DNA of 64,000 nucleotides from Calditerricola satsumensis. GTDB lineage: Bacteria > Bacillota > Bacilli > Calditerricolales > Calditerricolaceae. The notes under the pieces are model-generated. The model did no database searches. It was given only the letters and a program-made list of their open reading frames with translations, and was not told the DNA's origin. The stretch's first letter is position 1; every line of letters starts with the position of its first letter. Shown here in pieces: positions 45,479-54,044 of this stretch. Made by a program: the position numbers and the translations under genes. The stretch covers positions 1 through 64,000 of the forward strand of contig NZ_BMOF01000005.1 of NCBI RefSeq assembly GCF_014646935.1, read 5' to 3'.

Positions 45479-46623
45479 CGCGCATCGGCAAACCGGCCGT
45501 TCTGCTCGCCACAGCCCTCCTCCTTCTCGTGGCCACCGGTTGCTGGGACCGCAAAGAGATCGAGGAGCGCACCTCCGTCGTCGCCATCGCCCTCGATAAG
45601 CATCCGGCCGGCATCCGTGTCTCCGTGCAGGTGCCCATTCCGGTGAAAATCATCGGCGGCGCAAGCGGCGGAGGCGGCGGTGGCCAGACCGGCGTGCAAA
45701 ACGTGCACACCTTCAGCACATCGGCGCGGAACATCACCGAAGCGCTGATGCGCATTCAGAACGCGTCCAACCAGCGCCTGTTTTTGGGACAGGCGCGCCT
45801 CCTCATCATCAGCGAAGACGTGGCCAAAGCCGGTCTGCGCGATGAGCTCGACGCGCTGCGTCGCCATCCAGAGATTCGCCGCAACATCTGGTTGTTGGTG
45901 GTTCCGGGAGAAGCACACCGGTTACTGGAATTTTCACCCAATCTCGAGCAGATCCCGGCCGACTACCTGATCAACATCGTCCGCTCCGGCACGGAAGAGG
46001 AACGGATTCCCAACATCACCCTGGGGCAATTTTTGATCAACCTGTCGAACACCTCCCGGCAACCGGTGGCCAACGTCTTGGAGGCCCGTCGGGCAACGGC
46101 CCAGTGGAAGGGCGTGGCCCTGTTCCGCAACGACCGGCTGGTCGGCCACTTTTCGCCCGGCGAAACGTGGGTGTTCATGCAGCTGACCCAGGCCAAACAT
46201 GGGGGAACCATCACGTGTTCTTGCCCGGCCGGCGACAGCGGCTCGTTCACCTTCACCCCGCGGCAATCCGACCTGAAACGCCGCGCGCGGATGGAAAACA
46301 GCGCCCTCTCCCTGCACCTCGAGGTGACGCTTGACGGGGTCGTCAACGAGAAAAACTGCCGCATGCCCCTCGATACCCCAGAACACCTGCGAGCCTACGA
46401 GCAACAGGTGGAACGCGAGTTGGAAAGAACCGCCCGCTCGATCATCCGCTACGCCCAGCAGCGGAAAACCGACGTGTTCGACCTGGGGTTCTACCTGCGC
46501 GCCATGCATCCTAATATCTGGAAAATCCAACAGAAGCATTGGGACGAGAAGGGTTTTCCCGCCGCTCACGTGACGGTTCGCTACCACGTCCGTATCACGC
46601 AACGGGGCTTTGAGGTGAAATGA
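45475..46623 (+). CDS. Spore germinant receptor C subunit (GerC lipoprotein)
   Basis: C subunits are lipoproteins on the outer face of the spore inner membrane. The 382-residue protein begins at GTG 45475 behind GGGAGG. It has a signal peptide ending in LLVATGC (lipidated Cys23) and the family start CWDRKEIEERTSVVAIALDK. GVALFRNDRLVGHFSPGE in the middle and the C-terminal DVFDLGFYLRAMHPNIWK are typical. A glycine-rich insert (about 63-71) is unusual but minor. It is the last gene of the operon. Confidence 0.95.
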   Translation: MTRIGKPAVLLATALLLLVATGCWDRKEIEERTSVVAIALDKHPAGIRVSVQVPIPVKIIGGASGGGGGGQTGVQNVHTFSTSARNITEALMRIQNASNQRLFLGQARLLIISEDVAKAGLRDELDALRRHPEIRRNIWLLVVPGEAHRLLEFSPNLEQIPADYLINIVRSGTEEERIPNITLGQFLINLSNTSRQPVANVLEARRATAQWKGVALFRNDRLVGHFSPGETWVFMQLTQAKHGGTITCSCPAGDSGSFTFTPRQSDLKRRARMENSALSLHLEVTLDGVVNEKNCRMPLDTPEHLRAYEQQVERELERTARSIIRYAQQRKTDVFDLGFYLRAMHPNIWKIQQKHWDEKGFPAAHVTVRYHVRITQRGFEVK

Positions 46624-46636
46624 ACACGGACAAGCC

Positions 46637-46665
46637 TTTTCTTTCCCTTCTGAACTTGCTAAACT
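46637..46665 (+). promoter_or_regulatory. Possible promoter of ppa
   Basis: TGC + TAAACT (46660-46665) gives an extended -10. A weak -35, TTTTCT, lies 17 bp upstream. Confidence 0.4.
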
Positions 46666-46712
46666 GAGGGTGATGCGCGGATGCAAGAAAAAGGCAGCAA
46701 AGGAGGAGGAAC

Positions 46713-47210
46713 ATGGCCACGGAAAACCGCATCGTCGACGCCTTCATCGAAATTCCGGCCGGCAGCCAAAACAAGTACGAATACGACAAGGAAGCGGGGG
46801 TCTTCCGCCTCGATCGCGTGCTGTACTCCCCGATGCACTATCCGGCCGATTACGGGTACCTGAAGGGGACGCTGGCCCTTGACGGCGACCCGCTCGACAT
46901 CCTCGTGCTCACCACCTTCCCCACGTTCCCGGGCTGCGTCATCACCGCGCGCGTCATCGGGTACCTGGAGATGAGCGACGACAAAGGGCAGGACGAGAAG
47001 CTCCTCGGCGTGCCCGTTCACGATCCGCGGTGGGACCATGTGAAGGACATCGCGGATGTCTCCCCGCACATCCTCAAGGAAATTGCCCACTTCTTTGAGC
47101 GGTACAAGGACCTGGAGAAGAAAGAGACGAAGATCATCGGCTGGAAAGGCGCCGAAGCGGCAGCCAAGCTGATTGACGAGTGCGTGGCGCGCTACAACGC
47201 GCAGAAGTAA
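46713..47210 (+). CDS. ppa: Inorganic pyrophosphatase, family I
   Basis: The enzyme hydrolyses diphosphate to drive biosynthesis. The 165-residue protein has NKYEYDKEAGVFRLDRVLYS, YPADYGYLKGT and the metal-binding DGDPLDILVL, then KDIADVSPHILKEI in the C-terminal half, all standard. GGAGGAGG stands upstream of the ATG at 46713. B. subtilis instead uses a family II enzyme (PpaC), so a family I gene is a difference from that model. Confidence 0.95.
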   Translation: MATENRIVDAFIEIPAGSQNKYEYDKEAGVFRLDRVLYSPMHYPADYGYLKGTLALDGDPLDILVLTTFPTFPGCVITARVIGYLEMSDDKGQDEKLLGVPVHDPRWDHVKDIADVSPHILKEIAHFFERYKDLEKKETKIIGWKGAEAAAKLIDECVARYNAQK

Positions 47211-47221
47211 CCCCATGGGGC

Positions 47222-47251
47222 AACGCGTCGGGAGAAACCCGGCGCGTTTTT
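47222..47251 (+). terminator. Rho-independent terminator of ppa
   Basis: An 11-bp stem (47222-47232 with 47238-47248) with a 5-nt AGAAA loop runs into a T tract. Confidence 0.82.
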
Positions 47252-47329
47252 CGCGTCAAGAACCTCGCCGACGAGGAGCGCATACCGTAGGGGTAAACGG
47301 CGACAATCGCCTAAGAAGGAATGAGCGTC

Positions 47330-47707
47330 ATGGGCAGCCATTCATGCCCCGACCGATGCCCTCTATGCGCTGCGGGAACAAACGATCCACGTCGTCAATG
47401 AACTGATCCGGTTCACCGTTCTCGGGTTGCCCGACGGCAACCGGCGCGCCGAAACCCTGCCGCGGCTGTTGTACGGCAGGGTTCCCCCCGCCACCTTGCA
47501 CACCGTGGCCATGGAGGAAATTCTCTTTTTCACGCGCACCCACGCCGAACACGCCGGCCACCTGGCCCTCACCTTCCGGCCCGAGGTGCAGGACGCCTAT
47601 CGCCGCGATGCCCTGGCCTTTGAAAAAGCCTTCGAAGAACTGCGCTGTACTATTTGGACATCTTGCATCGCCTCGAACCCTTATTGGCAACGGAACGGCA
47701 CTCGTGA
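47330..47707 (+). pseudogene. Degraded DUF2935-like gene
   Basis: An ATG at 47330 sits behind AAGAAGGA and begins MGSHS, but that frame soon ends. In another frame there is a helical stretch DALYALREQTIHVVNELIRF, then LPRLLYGRVPPATL and EEILFFTRTHAEHAGHLAL through FEKAFEELR. After about 47650 a third frame continues LYYLDILHRLEPLLATE to a TGA at 47705. This pattern recalls DUF2935 (two-repeat, His/Glu-rich helical proteins) with an internal deletion and at least one frameshift. A proper terminator follows that TGA. The family call is tentative. Confidence 0.5.
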
Positions 47708-47729
47708 GGTGGCCTCGGCCACCTTTTTT
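47707..47729 (+). terminator. Terminator of the DUF2935-like pseudogene
   Basis: The stem AGGTGGCC/GGCCACCT with a two-base loop (47707-47724) is followed by a run of T to 47729. It immediately follows the third-frame stop codon, which supports that stop as the original one. Confidence 0.75.
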
Positions 47730-47884
47730 CACGACAGCGGACCGAGAAGCGGGTCGCTGGGAATTCGGCGTGATTTCGGAAATCATAGCGCTTTCATGGT
47801 CGGGCGCCGGCCAAACCCGCAGCAAAAACGTGGTATCCCCGAACATTCTCCAGTCAATACCTTGCATTGTTCCCGTTTTCCCTA

Positions 47885-47913
47885 TTGACGTCTTGTCAGG
47901 ACCATGCTACAGT
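47885..47913 (+). promoter_or_regulatory. Sigma-A promoter of the T-box-serine operon
   Basis: TTGACG (47885-47890), a 17-bp spacer and TGC + TACAGT (47908-47913) form a good extended promoter ahead of the T-box leader. Confidence 0.7.
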
Positions 47914-47960
47914 TAACAACAAACCCACGCGTTGACAGGGTTCATACCCGCCATCGACGA

Positions 47961-48229
47961 TGACGGAGACGGACCGGCTGCGGGGACTGCAGAGAGCCGG
48001 TGGTCGCTGCGAACCGGTGTCCCGGCGCCGACGTCCAGCCCTCCCGAGTCGGCAGGCTGAACGCCGCCGGCCAGTAGGCCTGTCCGGTTGTGCCGTTATC
48101 CACGGGGTCTTGGACCCGCTGAGGCCGTCTTCCGCGAGGGGACGGCGAAGGAGGGTGGCACCGCGAGGAATGCGCCTCTCGCCCCTCACACGGGCTGTCG
48201 TGTGGGGTGCGGAGGCGCTTGTTGTTTTC
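47961..48229 (+). ncRNA. T-box leader, probably serine-specific
   Basis: The conserved T-box AGGGTGGCACCGCG is at 48152-48165. Upstream is a stem I with CGGGGAC/GTCCCG, an AGAGAG bulge and the apical CCGG-loop-CCGG arm. The lower stem GGACCGGC pairs with GCCG-AC-GTCC. The likely specifier region just below contains two serine codons, AGC (48037-48039) and TCC (48042-48044). A long terminator, GCGCCTC pairing with GAGGCGC (48172-48218) and then TTGTTGTTTT, can be replaced by the antiterminator containing the T-box. Uncharged tRNA-Ser should therefore turn on the two downstream genes. Confidence 0.88.
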
Positions 48230-48260
48230 AACGCCCAGAAACCCAAAGGAGGCACGGCTC

Positions 48261-49442
48261 ATGGATTCCATCCACCTGCGCATCCCCGGCCCGACGCCGA
48301 TCCCGCCGCGCATCCAGCAGGCGATGCTTGCGCCGATGATCGGGCACCGCAGCGGCGAGTTCAAGCGGCTGTACGCGGAGGTGACCGCGCAGCTTCCCCC
48401 GCTCTTCGGCACGCGCCAGCGCGTGCTCGTGCTGACCGCCAGCGGCACGGCGGCCCTTGAGGCAGCGGCGGTCAACGCCGTGGCGCCGGGCGAAGAGGTC
48501 ATCGTCGTGGTCACCGGCGCGTTTGGCGACCGCTTTGCCGCCATCTGCGAGCGGTACGGCCTCATCACCCGCCGCCTGGAGGTGGCGTGGGGCGAAGCCG
48601 CCGATCCCGACCGGCTGCGCGCCTTTTTGCGCCAGCACCCGAAGGCGAAGGCGGTGTTCCTCACCTACTGCGAGACGTCGACCGGCGTGCTCAACCCCGT
48701 GGCCGAGCTGGCCCGCGTCGTGCGCGAGGAGAGCGAAGCCCTCGTCATCGTCGACGGGGTAAGCGCCATCGGCGGCGCGCCTTGCGAGATGGACAGCTGG
48801 GGGCTCGACATCGTCGTCACCGGTTCGCAGAAGGCGCTGATGCTCCCGCCGGGACTGGCCCTCGTCGCCGTAAGCGAGCGGGCCTGGCAGGCCATTGAGG
48901 CCAACCCCGCGCCGCGCTTCTACCTCGACCTCCTCGCCTACCGCAAGGCGGCGGAGGAAGCCTCAAGCCCGTATACGCCGGCCGTTTCCCTCTTCTTCGG
49001 GCTGCGCGAAGCGCTGGCGATGATCGAAGAGGAGACGCTTGATGCGGCAGTTGCCCGCCATGCGCTCCTCCGTGACATGACGCGCGCGGCGATCAAGGCA
49101 CTGGGCCTTCCCCTCCTTGCCGACGACGCGGCGGCATCGCCCACGGTGACCGCCGTCGGCCCCTTCGACGGCAGCGTCCTTGACCCGGAAGCGCTGCGCG
49201 CGTGCCTGCGGAAGCGCCACGGCCTCGTCCTCGCCGGCGGGCAAAAGAAGCTGAAGGGGCGCATCTTCCGCATCGGCCACATGGGCTGGTGCGCGCCCTT
49301 CGACATCCTCGCCGTCATCGCCGCACTGGAGACCGGACTGGCCGAACTCGGCTACCCCGTCGCCCTTGGCAAAGGGGTGCAAGCTGCCCAGGAGGTGTAC
49401 GTGCGCCATGTATCGCGTGCTCATCACGGATCCGCTGTCTGA
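48261..49442 (+). CDS. Class V aminotransferase (serine synthesis, SerC-like role)
   Basis: This 393-residue PLP enzyme has the lysine in TGSQKAL (Lys191), VDGVSAIGGAP for the cofactor aspartate, and GHRSGEFKRLY near the N-terminus. It belongs to the alanine/serine-glyoxylate-type branch of class V aminotransferases rather than to classical SerC. Placed before serA and under a T-box, it most likely serves as the phosphoserine aminotransferase, as in archaea and some thermophiles. AAAGGAGG precedes ATG 48261. It overlaps serA by 35 bp. Confidence 0.85.
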   Translation: MDSIHLRIPGPTPIPPRIQQAMLAPMIGHRSGEFKRLYAEVTAQLPPLFGTRQRVLVLTASGTAALEAAAVNAVAPGEEVIVVVTGAFGDRFAAICERYGLITRRLEVAWGEAADPDRLRAFLRQHPKAKAVFLTYCETSTGVLNPVAELARVVREESEALVIVDGVSAIGGAPCEMDSWGLDIVVTGSQKALMLPPGLALVAVSERAWQAIEANPAPRFYLDLLAYRKAAEEASSPYTPAVSLFFGLREALAMIEEETLDAAVARHALLRDMTRAAIKALGLPLLADDAAASPTVTAVGPFDGSVLDPEALRACLRKRHGLVLAGGQKKLKGRIFRIGHMGWCAPFDILAVIAALETGLAELGYPVALGKGVQAAQEVYVRHVSRAHHGSAV

Positions 49443-50991
49443 CCAGGGGATCAAGCCGCTGATCGAAGCCGACGACATCGAGGTGGACCAGCGCCTTGGG
49501 CTGACGGAAGCGGAACTCATCCGCATCATCCCCGAATACGACGCCCTGCTCGTCCGCAGCCAGACAAAGGTGACCGCCGCCGTCATCGAAGCGGCAGACA
49601 AGCTCAAGGTGATCGGACGCGCCGGCGTCGGCGTCGACAACATCGACCTCTTGGCCGCCACGCGAAAGGGCATCGTCGTCGTCAACGCGCCGGACGGCAA
49701 CACGATCTCCACCGCCGAGCACACCTTCGCCATGTTGATGGCCCTGGCACGGCACATTCCCCAGGCTTGCGCCGCGCTCAAGGCGGGCACGTGGGATCGC
49801 AAGGCCTACGTCGGCGTCGAGCTGGCCGGCAAAACCCTCGGCATCGTCGGCCTGGGCCGCATCGGGTCGGAGGTGGCCAAGCGGGCCAAGGCCTTCCACA
49901 TGCGCGTGGTGGCCTACGACCCGTACCTGACCGAAGAGCGTGCCGCCAAGCTGGGCGTGGAGATGGCCGATCTCGACACCGTCATCGCCCAGGCCGACTT
50001 CCTCACCGTGCACACGCCCCTGACGAAGGAGACGCGCCACCTCATCGGACGGGAGGCCTTCCGCAAGATGAAGGACGGCGTGCGCATCCTCAACTGCGCC
50101 CGCGGCGGGATCATCGACGAAGCCGCCCTGTATGAAGCCATCCAAGCGGGCAAGGTGGCCGGCGCCGCCCTCGACGTGTTTGAGGAGGAACCGCCGAAGA
50201 ACAACCCGCTCGTCGACCTGCCACAGGTGATCGTCACCCCGCACCTGGGGGCCTCCACCGTCGAAGCCCAGGAAAACGTGGCCCTTGACGTGTGCGCAGA
50301 AGTGCTGCACATCCTGCGCGGCGAGCCGTTCAAGAACGCCGTCAACCTGCCGTCCATTCCGGAACACGTGATGAAGAAGGTGGAGCCCTACTACGGCCTG
50401 TGCGAAAAGCTGGGCCGCCTCGTCGCCCACACGCTGGTCGGCGCGCCGCGGGCCATCACCGTCACCTACTCCGGCGAGCTGACGGAGACGGACACGAGCT
50501 TCCTGACGCGGTCCATCTTGAAGGGGGTCCTTTCCTATCACCTGGGCCCATCGGTCAACTTCATCAACGCGCCGCACCTGGCCAAGGAGCGCGCCATCCG
50601 CGTGACCGAGCAGAAGTCCAACGAAACGAGCGCCTTCACCAACCTCATCACGCTGGAGATCGCCTCGGCCCAGGAAACGCGCCGGGCTTCGGGCACGCTG
50701 CTCAACGGCTTCGGCCCGCGCATCGTCAAGATCGACGGCTACGCCGTCGACGTGGCTCCGGAAGGCCACCTCATCCTCATCCGCCACTTCGACCGGCCCG
50801 GCGTCATCGGCCGCGTGGGGACGATCCTCGGCCAGCACGGCATCAACATCGCCACGATGCAAGTCAGCCGCCGCGACGTCGGCGGGCATGCCATGATGAT
50901 CCTCACCGTCGACAAGCCGGCTTCTCCCGACGTCCTCGACACCCTCGGCGAGCTGGCCGAGATCCGCAGCGTCACGGAAATCGAATGGTGA
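49408..50991 (+). CDS. serA: D-3-phosphoglycerate dehydrogenase
   Basis: SerA oxidises 3-phosphoglycerate in the first step of serine synthesis. The 527-residue protein has the NAD motif GLGRIGS (148-154), the catalytic set in GRAGVGVDNID, RILNCARGGIIDE and TPHLGAST, an intervening domain, and a C-terminal ACT domain (about 455-527, RPGVIGRVGTILGQHGINIA) for serine feedback. The ATG at 49408 has AGGAGGT 11 bases before. It is the long form with both regulatory domains, as in B. subtilis. Confidence 0.96.
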   Translation: MYRVLITDPLSDQGIKPLIEADDIEVDQRLGLTEAELIRIIPEYDALLVRSQTKVTAAVIEAADKLKVIGRAGVGVDNIDLLAATRKGIVVVNAPDGNTISTAEHTFAMLMALARHIPQACAALKAGTWDRKAYVGVELAGKTLGIVGLGRIGSEVAKRAKAFHMRVVAYDPYLTEERAAKLGVEMADLDTVIAQADFLTVHTPLTKETRHLIGREAFRKMKDGVRILNCARGGIIDEAALYEAIQAGKVAGAALDVFEEEPPKNNPLVDLPQVIVTPHLGASTVEAQENVALDVCAEVLHILRGEPFKNAVNLPSIPEHVMKKVEPYYGLCEKLGRLVAHTLVGAPRAITVTYSGELTETDTSFLTRSILKGVLSYHLGPSVNFINAPHLAKERAIRVTEQKSNETSAFTNLITLEIASAQETRRASGTLLNGFGPRIVKIDGYAVDVAPEGHLILIRHFDRPGVIGRVGTILGQHGINIATMQVSRRDVGGHAMMILTVDKPASPDVLDTLGELAEIRSVTEIEW

Positions 50992-51004
50992 CCCCGACGC
51001 CAAA

Positions 51005-51034
51005 GGGGAGCCCCGCTTCGGGCTCCCCGTTTTT
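51005..51034 (+). terminator. Rho-independent terminator of serA
   Basis: The hairpin GGGGAGCCC/GGGCTCCCC with a 6-nt loop is followed by GTTTTT. Confidence 0.9.
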
Positions 51035-51041
51035 CATGCCC

Positions 51042-51398
51042 CTACCGATGGCTGCTCTCCATGTCCCGCATCATCATCATGTAGCGGTGGTAGGCCATCA
51101 GGCACTCGTAATAGGCGCGCATGCAGCGATAGTAGGCGATCATTTCGTGCGGATGGTGCATGCCCATGTGCCCTGCCGAACCTGCATCATATCCCCCGTA
51201 CGGCATCGCCGCGTCATACGGCACCATGGCGCTGCCGTAGGGCGAATCGGTTCTCGCGTACGACGTGTAGGCGCTCGAGCTGGCCGGATCTCTCAGGCTC
51301 TCGGTCGGATAAAGCGGCGCGCCGTCCATGGGATGCACCGGCGGCCCACCCGCGGCAGAACCCGCATCCTGCTCGTGACGCTCCCGTTTCGCTTCCAT
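51042..51398 (-). CDS. Tyr/Met/His-rich low-complexity protein, possibly a spore coat protein
   Basis: The 118-residue protein has no fold motif that I know. Its middle is rich in Pro, Ser, Tyr, Ala and Gly (SPYGSAMVPYDAAMPYGGYD). The C-terminal 40 residues are dense in His, Met, Tyr and Cys (GHMGMHHPHEMIAYYRCMRA). That composition recalls small coat proteins that are crosslinked or bind metal. GGGAGGG precedes the ATG at 51398. It lies between serA and resE, with no operon partner. The coat idea is an inference from composition. Confidence 0.5.
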   Translation of the reverse strand: MEAKRERHEQDAGSAAGGPPVHPMDGAPLYPTESLRDPASSSAYTSYARTDSPYGSAMVPYDAAMPYGGYDAGSAGHMGMHHPHEMIAYYRCMRAYYECLMAYHRYMMMMRDMESSHR

Positions 51399-51440
51399 GG
51401 TCGGTCCCTCCCGTGGTGATTGGCCTGCGACACTTCTACC

Positions 51441-53306
51441 TTATGCAGGCCCTCGGCCCGTGTCACGGGAGGGGCGCGTTTTGGGCGCCTGCCCGGCGAC
51501 ATCGCCGGCGTCGGTGCGCGGGAAAAACATCGTAAAACGGGTGCCCTCGCCCACCTTGCTGCTCACGGTGATCGAGCCGCCGTGGGCCTCGACCAGGCTC
51601 TTGACGATGGCCAGGCCGAGCCCGGTACCCGCCTGCCCCCGCGTGCGCGCCTTGTCCGCCTTGTAAAAGCGCTCAAAGATGAAGGGCAGGTCTTCTTCCG
51701 GAATGCCCACGCCCGTGTCGGCCACCTCGATCCACACGCCGCCTCCTTCGTCGCGCAGGCGCACCCGAATCGTCCCCCCGGGCGGCGTGTAGCGGAAGGC
51801 GTTGTCGAGCAGGTTGGTCAGGATCTGCTCCAGCCGGTCGGGATCGACGCGCAGGGGGCCGATCTCCCCCACCGCCTCGGCCTTGAGGGCAATGCCCTGC
51901 TCCCGCGCCAGGGCGGAAAACTTGCGCAGCAAGCGGTCGGTCCACGCCACCGGATCGATCTCCTGCCGATCGAACTGGAAGGACCCCGCCTCCATTCGCG
52001 CCAGGTCCAACAGGTCGTTGACCAGGCGTCCCATGCGCCGCGTCTCTTCGTAGATGACGCGGGCCATCTCCTTGCGCTCCTCCGGCGTGGCGGCGATGTC
52101 GTCGACCATCGCCTCGCTGTACCCCTGGAGCATGGCCAGCGGCGTGCGCAGCTCATGGGAGACGTTGGCGATGAAGTCCTTGCGCAGCTTGTCGAGGCGC
52201 CGCTCCTCGGTCATGTCGCGCAGCACGGCCACCGCCCCGCGCACGTCGTCGCGATCGTACAGCGGGGCCATCACCACCGACCAGATGCGCCCCTGCACCG
52301 GCAAATCGGTGGCGAGCTCGCGCCTTTCGCGCATCACGCGCTGAAAGAGGGCCGCCAGCGGCGCGGGTAGGGCGGCGCCGTCGCCTTCCTGCCAGGCGCG
52401 GAGGATGCGCTCGGCAGGCGGGTTCGTCACCACCACGCGCCCGTCCCGGTCGACGGTGATCACGCCGTCGGCCATGCTCCGCAGGATGCTGGCCAACTGC
52501 TCCTTTTCCCGCTGCAAGGCGTGGATGGTCTCGTCGAGCTGCTGGGCCAAGCGGTTGAAGGTGCGCGCCAAATCGCCGATCTCATCGCGGGTGCGAATCG
52601 GCACCCGCGAATCGAAGGCACCCCGGGCCATGCGATCGGCCGCCTTCTTCATCAGCCGCAGCGGCTCGGTGATGCGCGTGGAGAGGAAGAACGCGAAAAA
52701 CGTGGTCAGCACAATGCAGATGCCGGCCGCATACAGCAGGAGCCGCCGAACGTGCGTCATGGTGGTTTCCACGTCTTCCAGCGTGCGGTAGAGGATGAAC
52801 GCCCCGTACGTGCCGCTTCCAAGCGGCACCGGCTCGCCGACGGCGACGATCTCCTGTTCGAACAGCGCGCGGCCGCTTTTGCCTCCCGCCCCGACGAGGG
52901 GGAAGCGCCCGCGCACCACCACTTCCTTGCCCTTCAGCACCTCCTGCAGGGCGGTGTGGCGCAAGAGCGCGTCGAGGGGCACCTCGGGCACGTCGGAGGC
53001 TGCGGAGGGCCGGTCGTCAAGGAGCACACGCTTCGGCTTCTCCCCGCTGTCGAGGCCGATGACGACGAGGCGCGTGTCGTGGGCCTCGACCACCGCCCGA
53101 GCGACGCGGATGACGTCCTGGCGGGCCGGACTTTCCACCACCAACGCGACCAGTTGCTCGGCCAGATGCTTCAGGTCGTTCGACTGCTTCTCGTAAAAGT
53201 ACCGGTCGAGAAACTGCAAGAGCAGAACACCGAGAATGACCAGCACCACGCACGCCAGGCCGATGATCGTCGCCCACAGCTTACCGACGACGCTGCGCCA
53301 GATCAC
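51441..53306 (-). CDS. resE: Sensor histidine kinase ResE
   Basis: ResE senses redox/oxygen limitation and phosphorylates ResD. The 621-residue protein has two spans (about 10-31 and 188-208) around an extracytoplasmic domain, then a HAMP domain (about 209-262) and a PAS domain (about 268-365). The H-box SHELRTPL has the phospho-accepting His384; the N-box is LLDNAFRYTPPGG and the G boxes are VADTGVGIP and GTGLGLAIVK. It starts at GTG 53306, overlapping the resD stop as GTGA. Confidence 0.93.
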   Translation of the reverse strand: MIWRSVVGKLWATIIGLACVVLVILGVLLLQFLDRYFYEKQSNDLKHLAEQLVALVVESPARQDVIRVARAVVEAHDTRLVVIGLDSGEKPKRVLLDDRPSAASDVPEVPLDALLRHTALQEVLKGKEVVVRGRFPLVGAGGKSGRALFEQEIVAVGEPVPLGSGTYGAFILYRTLEDVETTMTHVRRLLLYAAGICIVLTTFFAFFLSTRITEPLRLMKKAADRMARGAFDSRVPIRTRDEIGDLARTFNRLAQQLDETIHALQREKEQLASILRSMADGVITVDRDGRVVVTNPPAERILRAWQEGDGAALPAPLAALFQRVMRERRELATDLPVQGRIWSVVMAPLYDRDDVRGAVAVLRDMTEERRLDKLRKDFIANVSHELRTPLAMLQGYSEAMVDDIAATPEERKEMARVIYEETRRMGRLVNDLLDLARMEAGSFQFDRQEIDPVAWTDRLLRKFSALAREQGIALKAEAVGEIGPLRVDPDRLEQILTNLLDNAFRYTPPGGTIRVRLRDEGGGVWIEVADTGVGIPEEDLPFIFERFYKADKARTRGQAGTGLGLAIVKSLVEAHGGSITVSSKVGEGTRFTMFFPRTDAGDVAGQAPKTRPSRDTGRGPA

Positions 53307-54031
53307 GTGCGCGGCACCTCAAGCTTGTACCCCACGCCCCACACGGTGACGATCATCTCCGCCGCCTTGGGCGAAGCCTTGTTCAACTTCTCGCGCAGGC
53401 GCTTGATGTGCGTGTCCACCGTGCGCAAGTCGCCGAAGAACTCGTAATGCCACACCTCGCGCAGCAGCTCCTCGCGGGTGAACACCTTGTCCGGGTGCTG
53501 GGCCAGGAAGTGGAGGAGCTCGTACTCCTTGGGCGTGAGGTTGACATCCTGGTCGCCGACCGTCACGCGATGGGCGTCGTGGTCGATGATCAGGTTGGGG
53601 AGGACGATGATGTTCCGGGCGTGCGTGTCGGTGCGCAGGTAGGCCGTCGGCGACGAGCGGCGCAAAAGCGCCTTGACGCGCAGCACCACCTCGCGCGGGC
53701 TAAAGGGCTTCACCACGTAATCGTCGGTGCCGGCCTCAAACCCCTCGACGCGGCTCGTCTCCTCTCCGCGGGCCGTAAGCATCAGCACCGGCGTCGCCTT
53801 GCGCTCGCGCAACTTGCGGCAGACGTCGATGCCATCCATGCCCGGCAGCATCAGGTCGAGGATGATCAGGTCATAATCGGTCTCCAGCGCCTTTTGCAGC
53901 GCCTCCACACCGTCCGCCGCCTCGTCGATGACGTACCCCTCCCGCTCGAGGTACATGCGGAGGAGACGGCGGATGCGTTCCTCGTCGTCAACCACCAGAA
54001 TGTGCACCGTTTCGTTCTGCGGCATCGCCAT
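53303..54031 (-). CDS. resD: Response regulator ResD
   Basis: ResD is the OmpR-type activator of respiration and anaerobic genes. The 242-residue protein has a receiver domain with the acidic pair DD (15-16), phospho-Asp59 in LIILDLMLPGMDG and the switch lysine in VVKPFSP. A winged-helix DNA-binding domain follows with LTPKEYELLHFLAQHPDKVF. The ATG at 54031 lies seven bases after AGGAGGT. Order resC-resD-resE matches B. subtilis. Confidence 0.95.
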   Translation of the reverse strand: MAMPQNETVHILVVDDEERIRRLLRMYLEREGYVIDEAADGVEALQKALETDYDLIILDLMLPGMDGIDVCRKLRERKATPVLMLTARGEETSRVEGFEAGTDDYVVKPFSPREVVLRVKALLRRSSPTAYLRTDTHARNIIVLPNLIIDHDAHRVTVGDQDVNLTPKEYELLHFLAQHPDKVFTREELLREVWHYEFFGDLRTVDTHIKRLREKLNKASPKAAEMIVTVWGVGYKLEVPRT

Positions 54032-54044
54032 CGCGGGCACCTCC

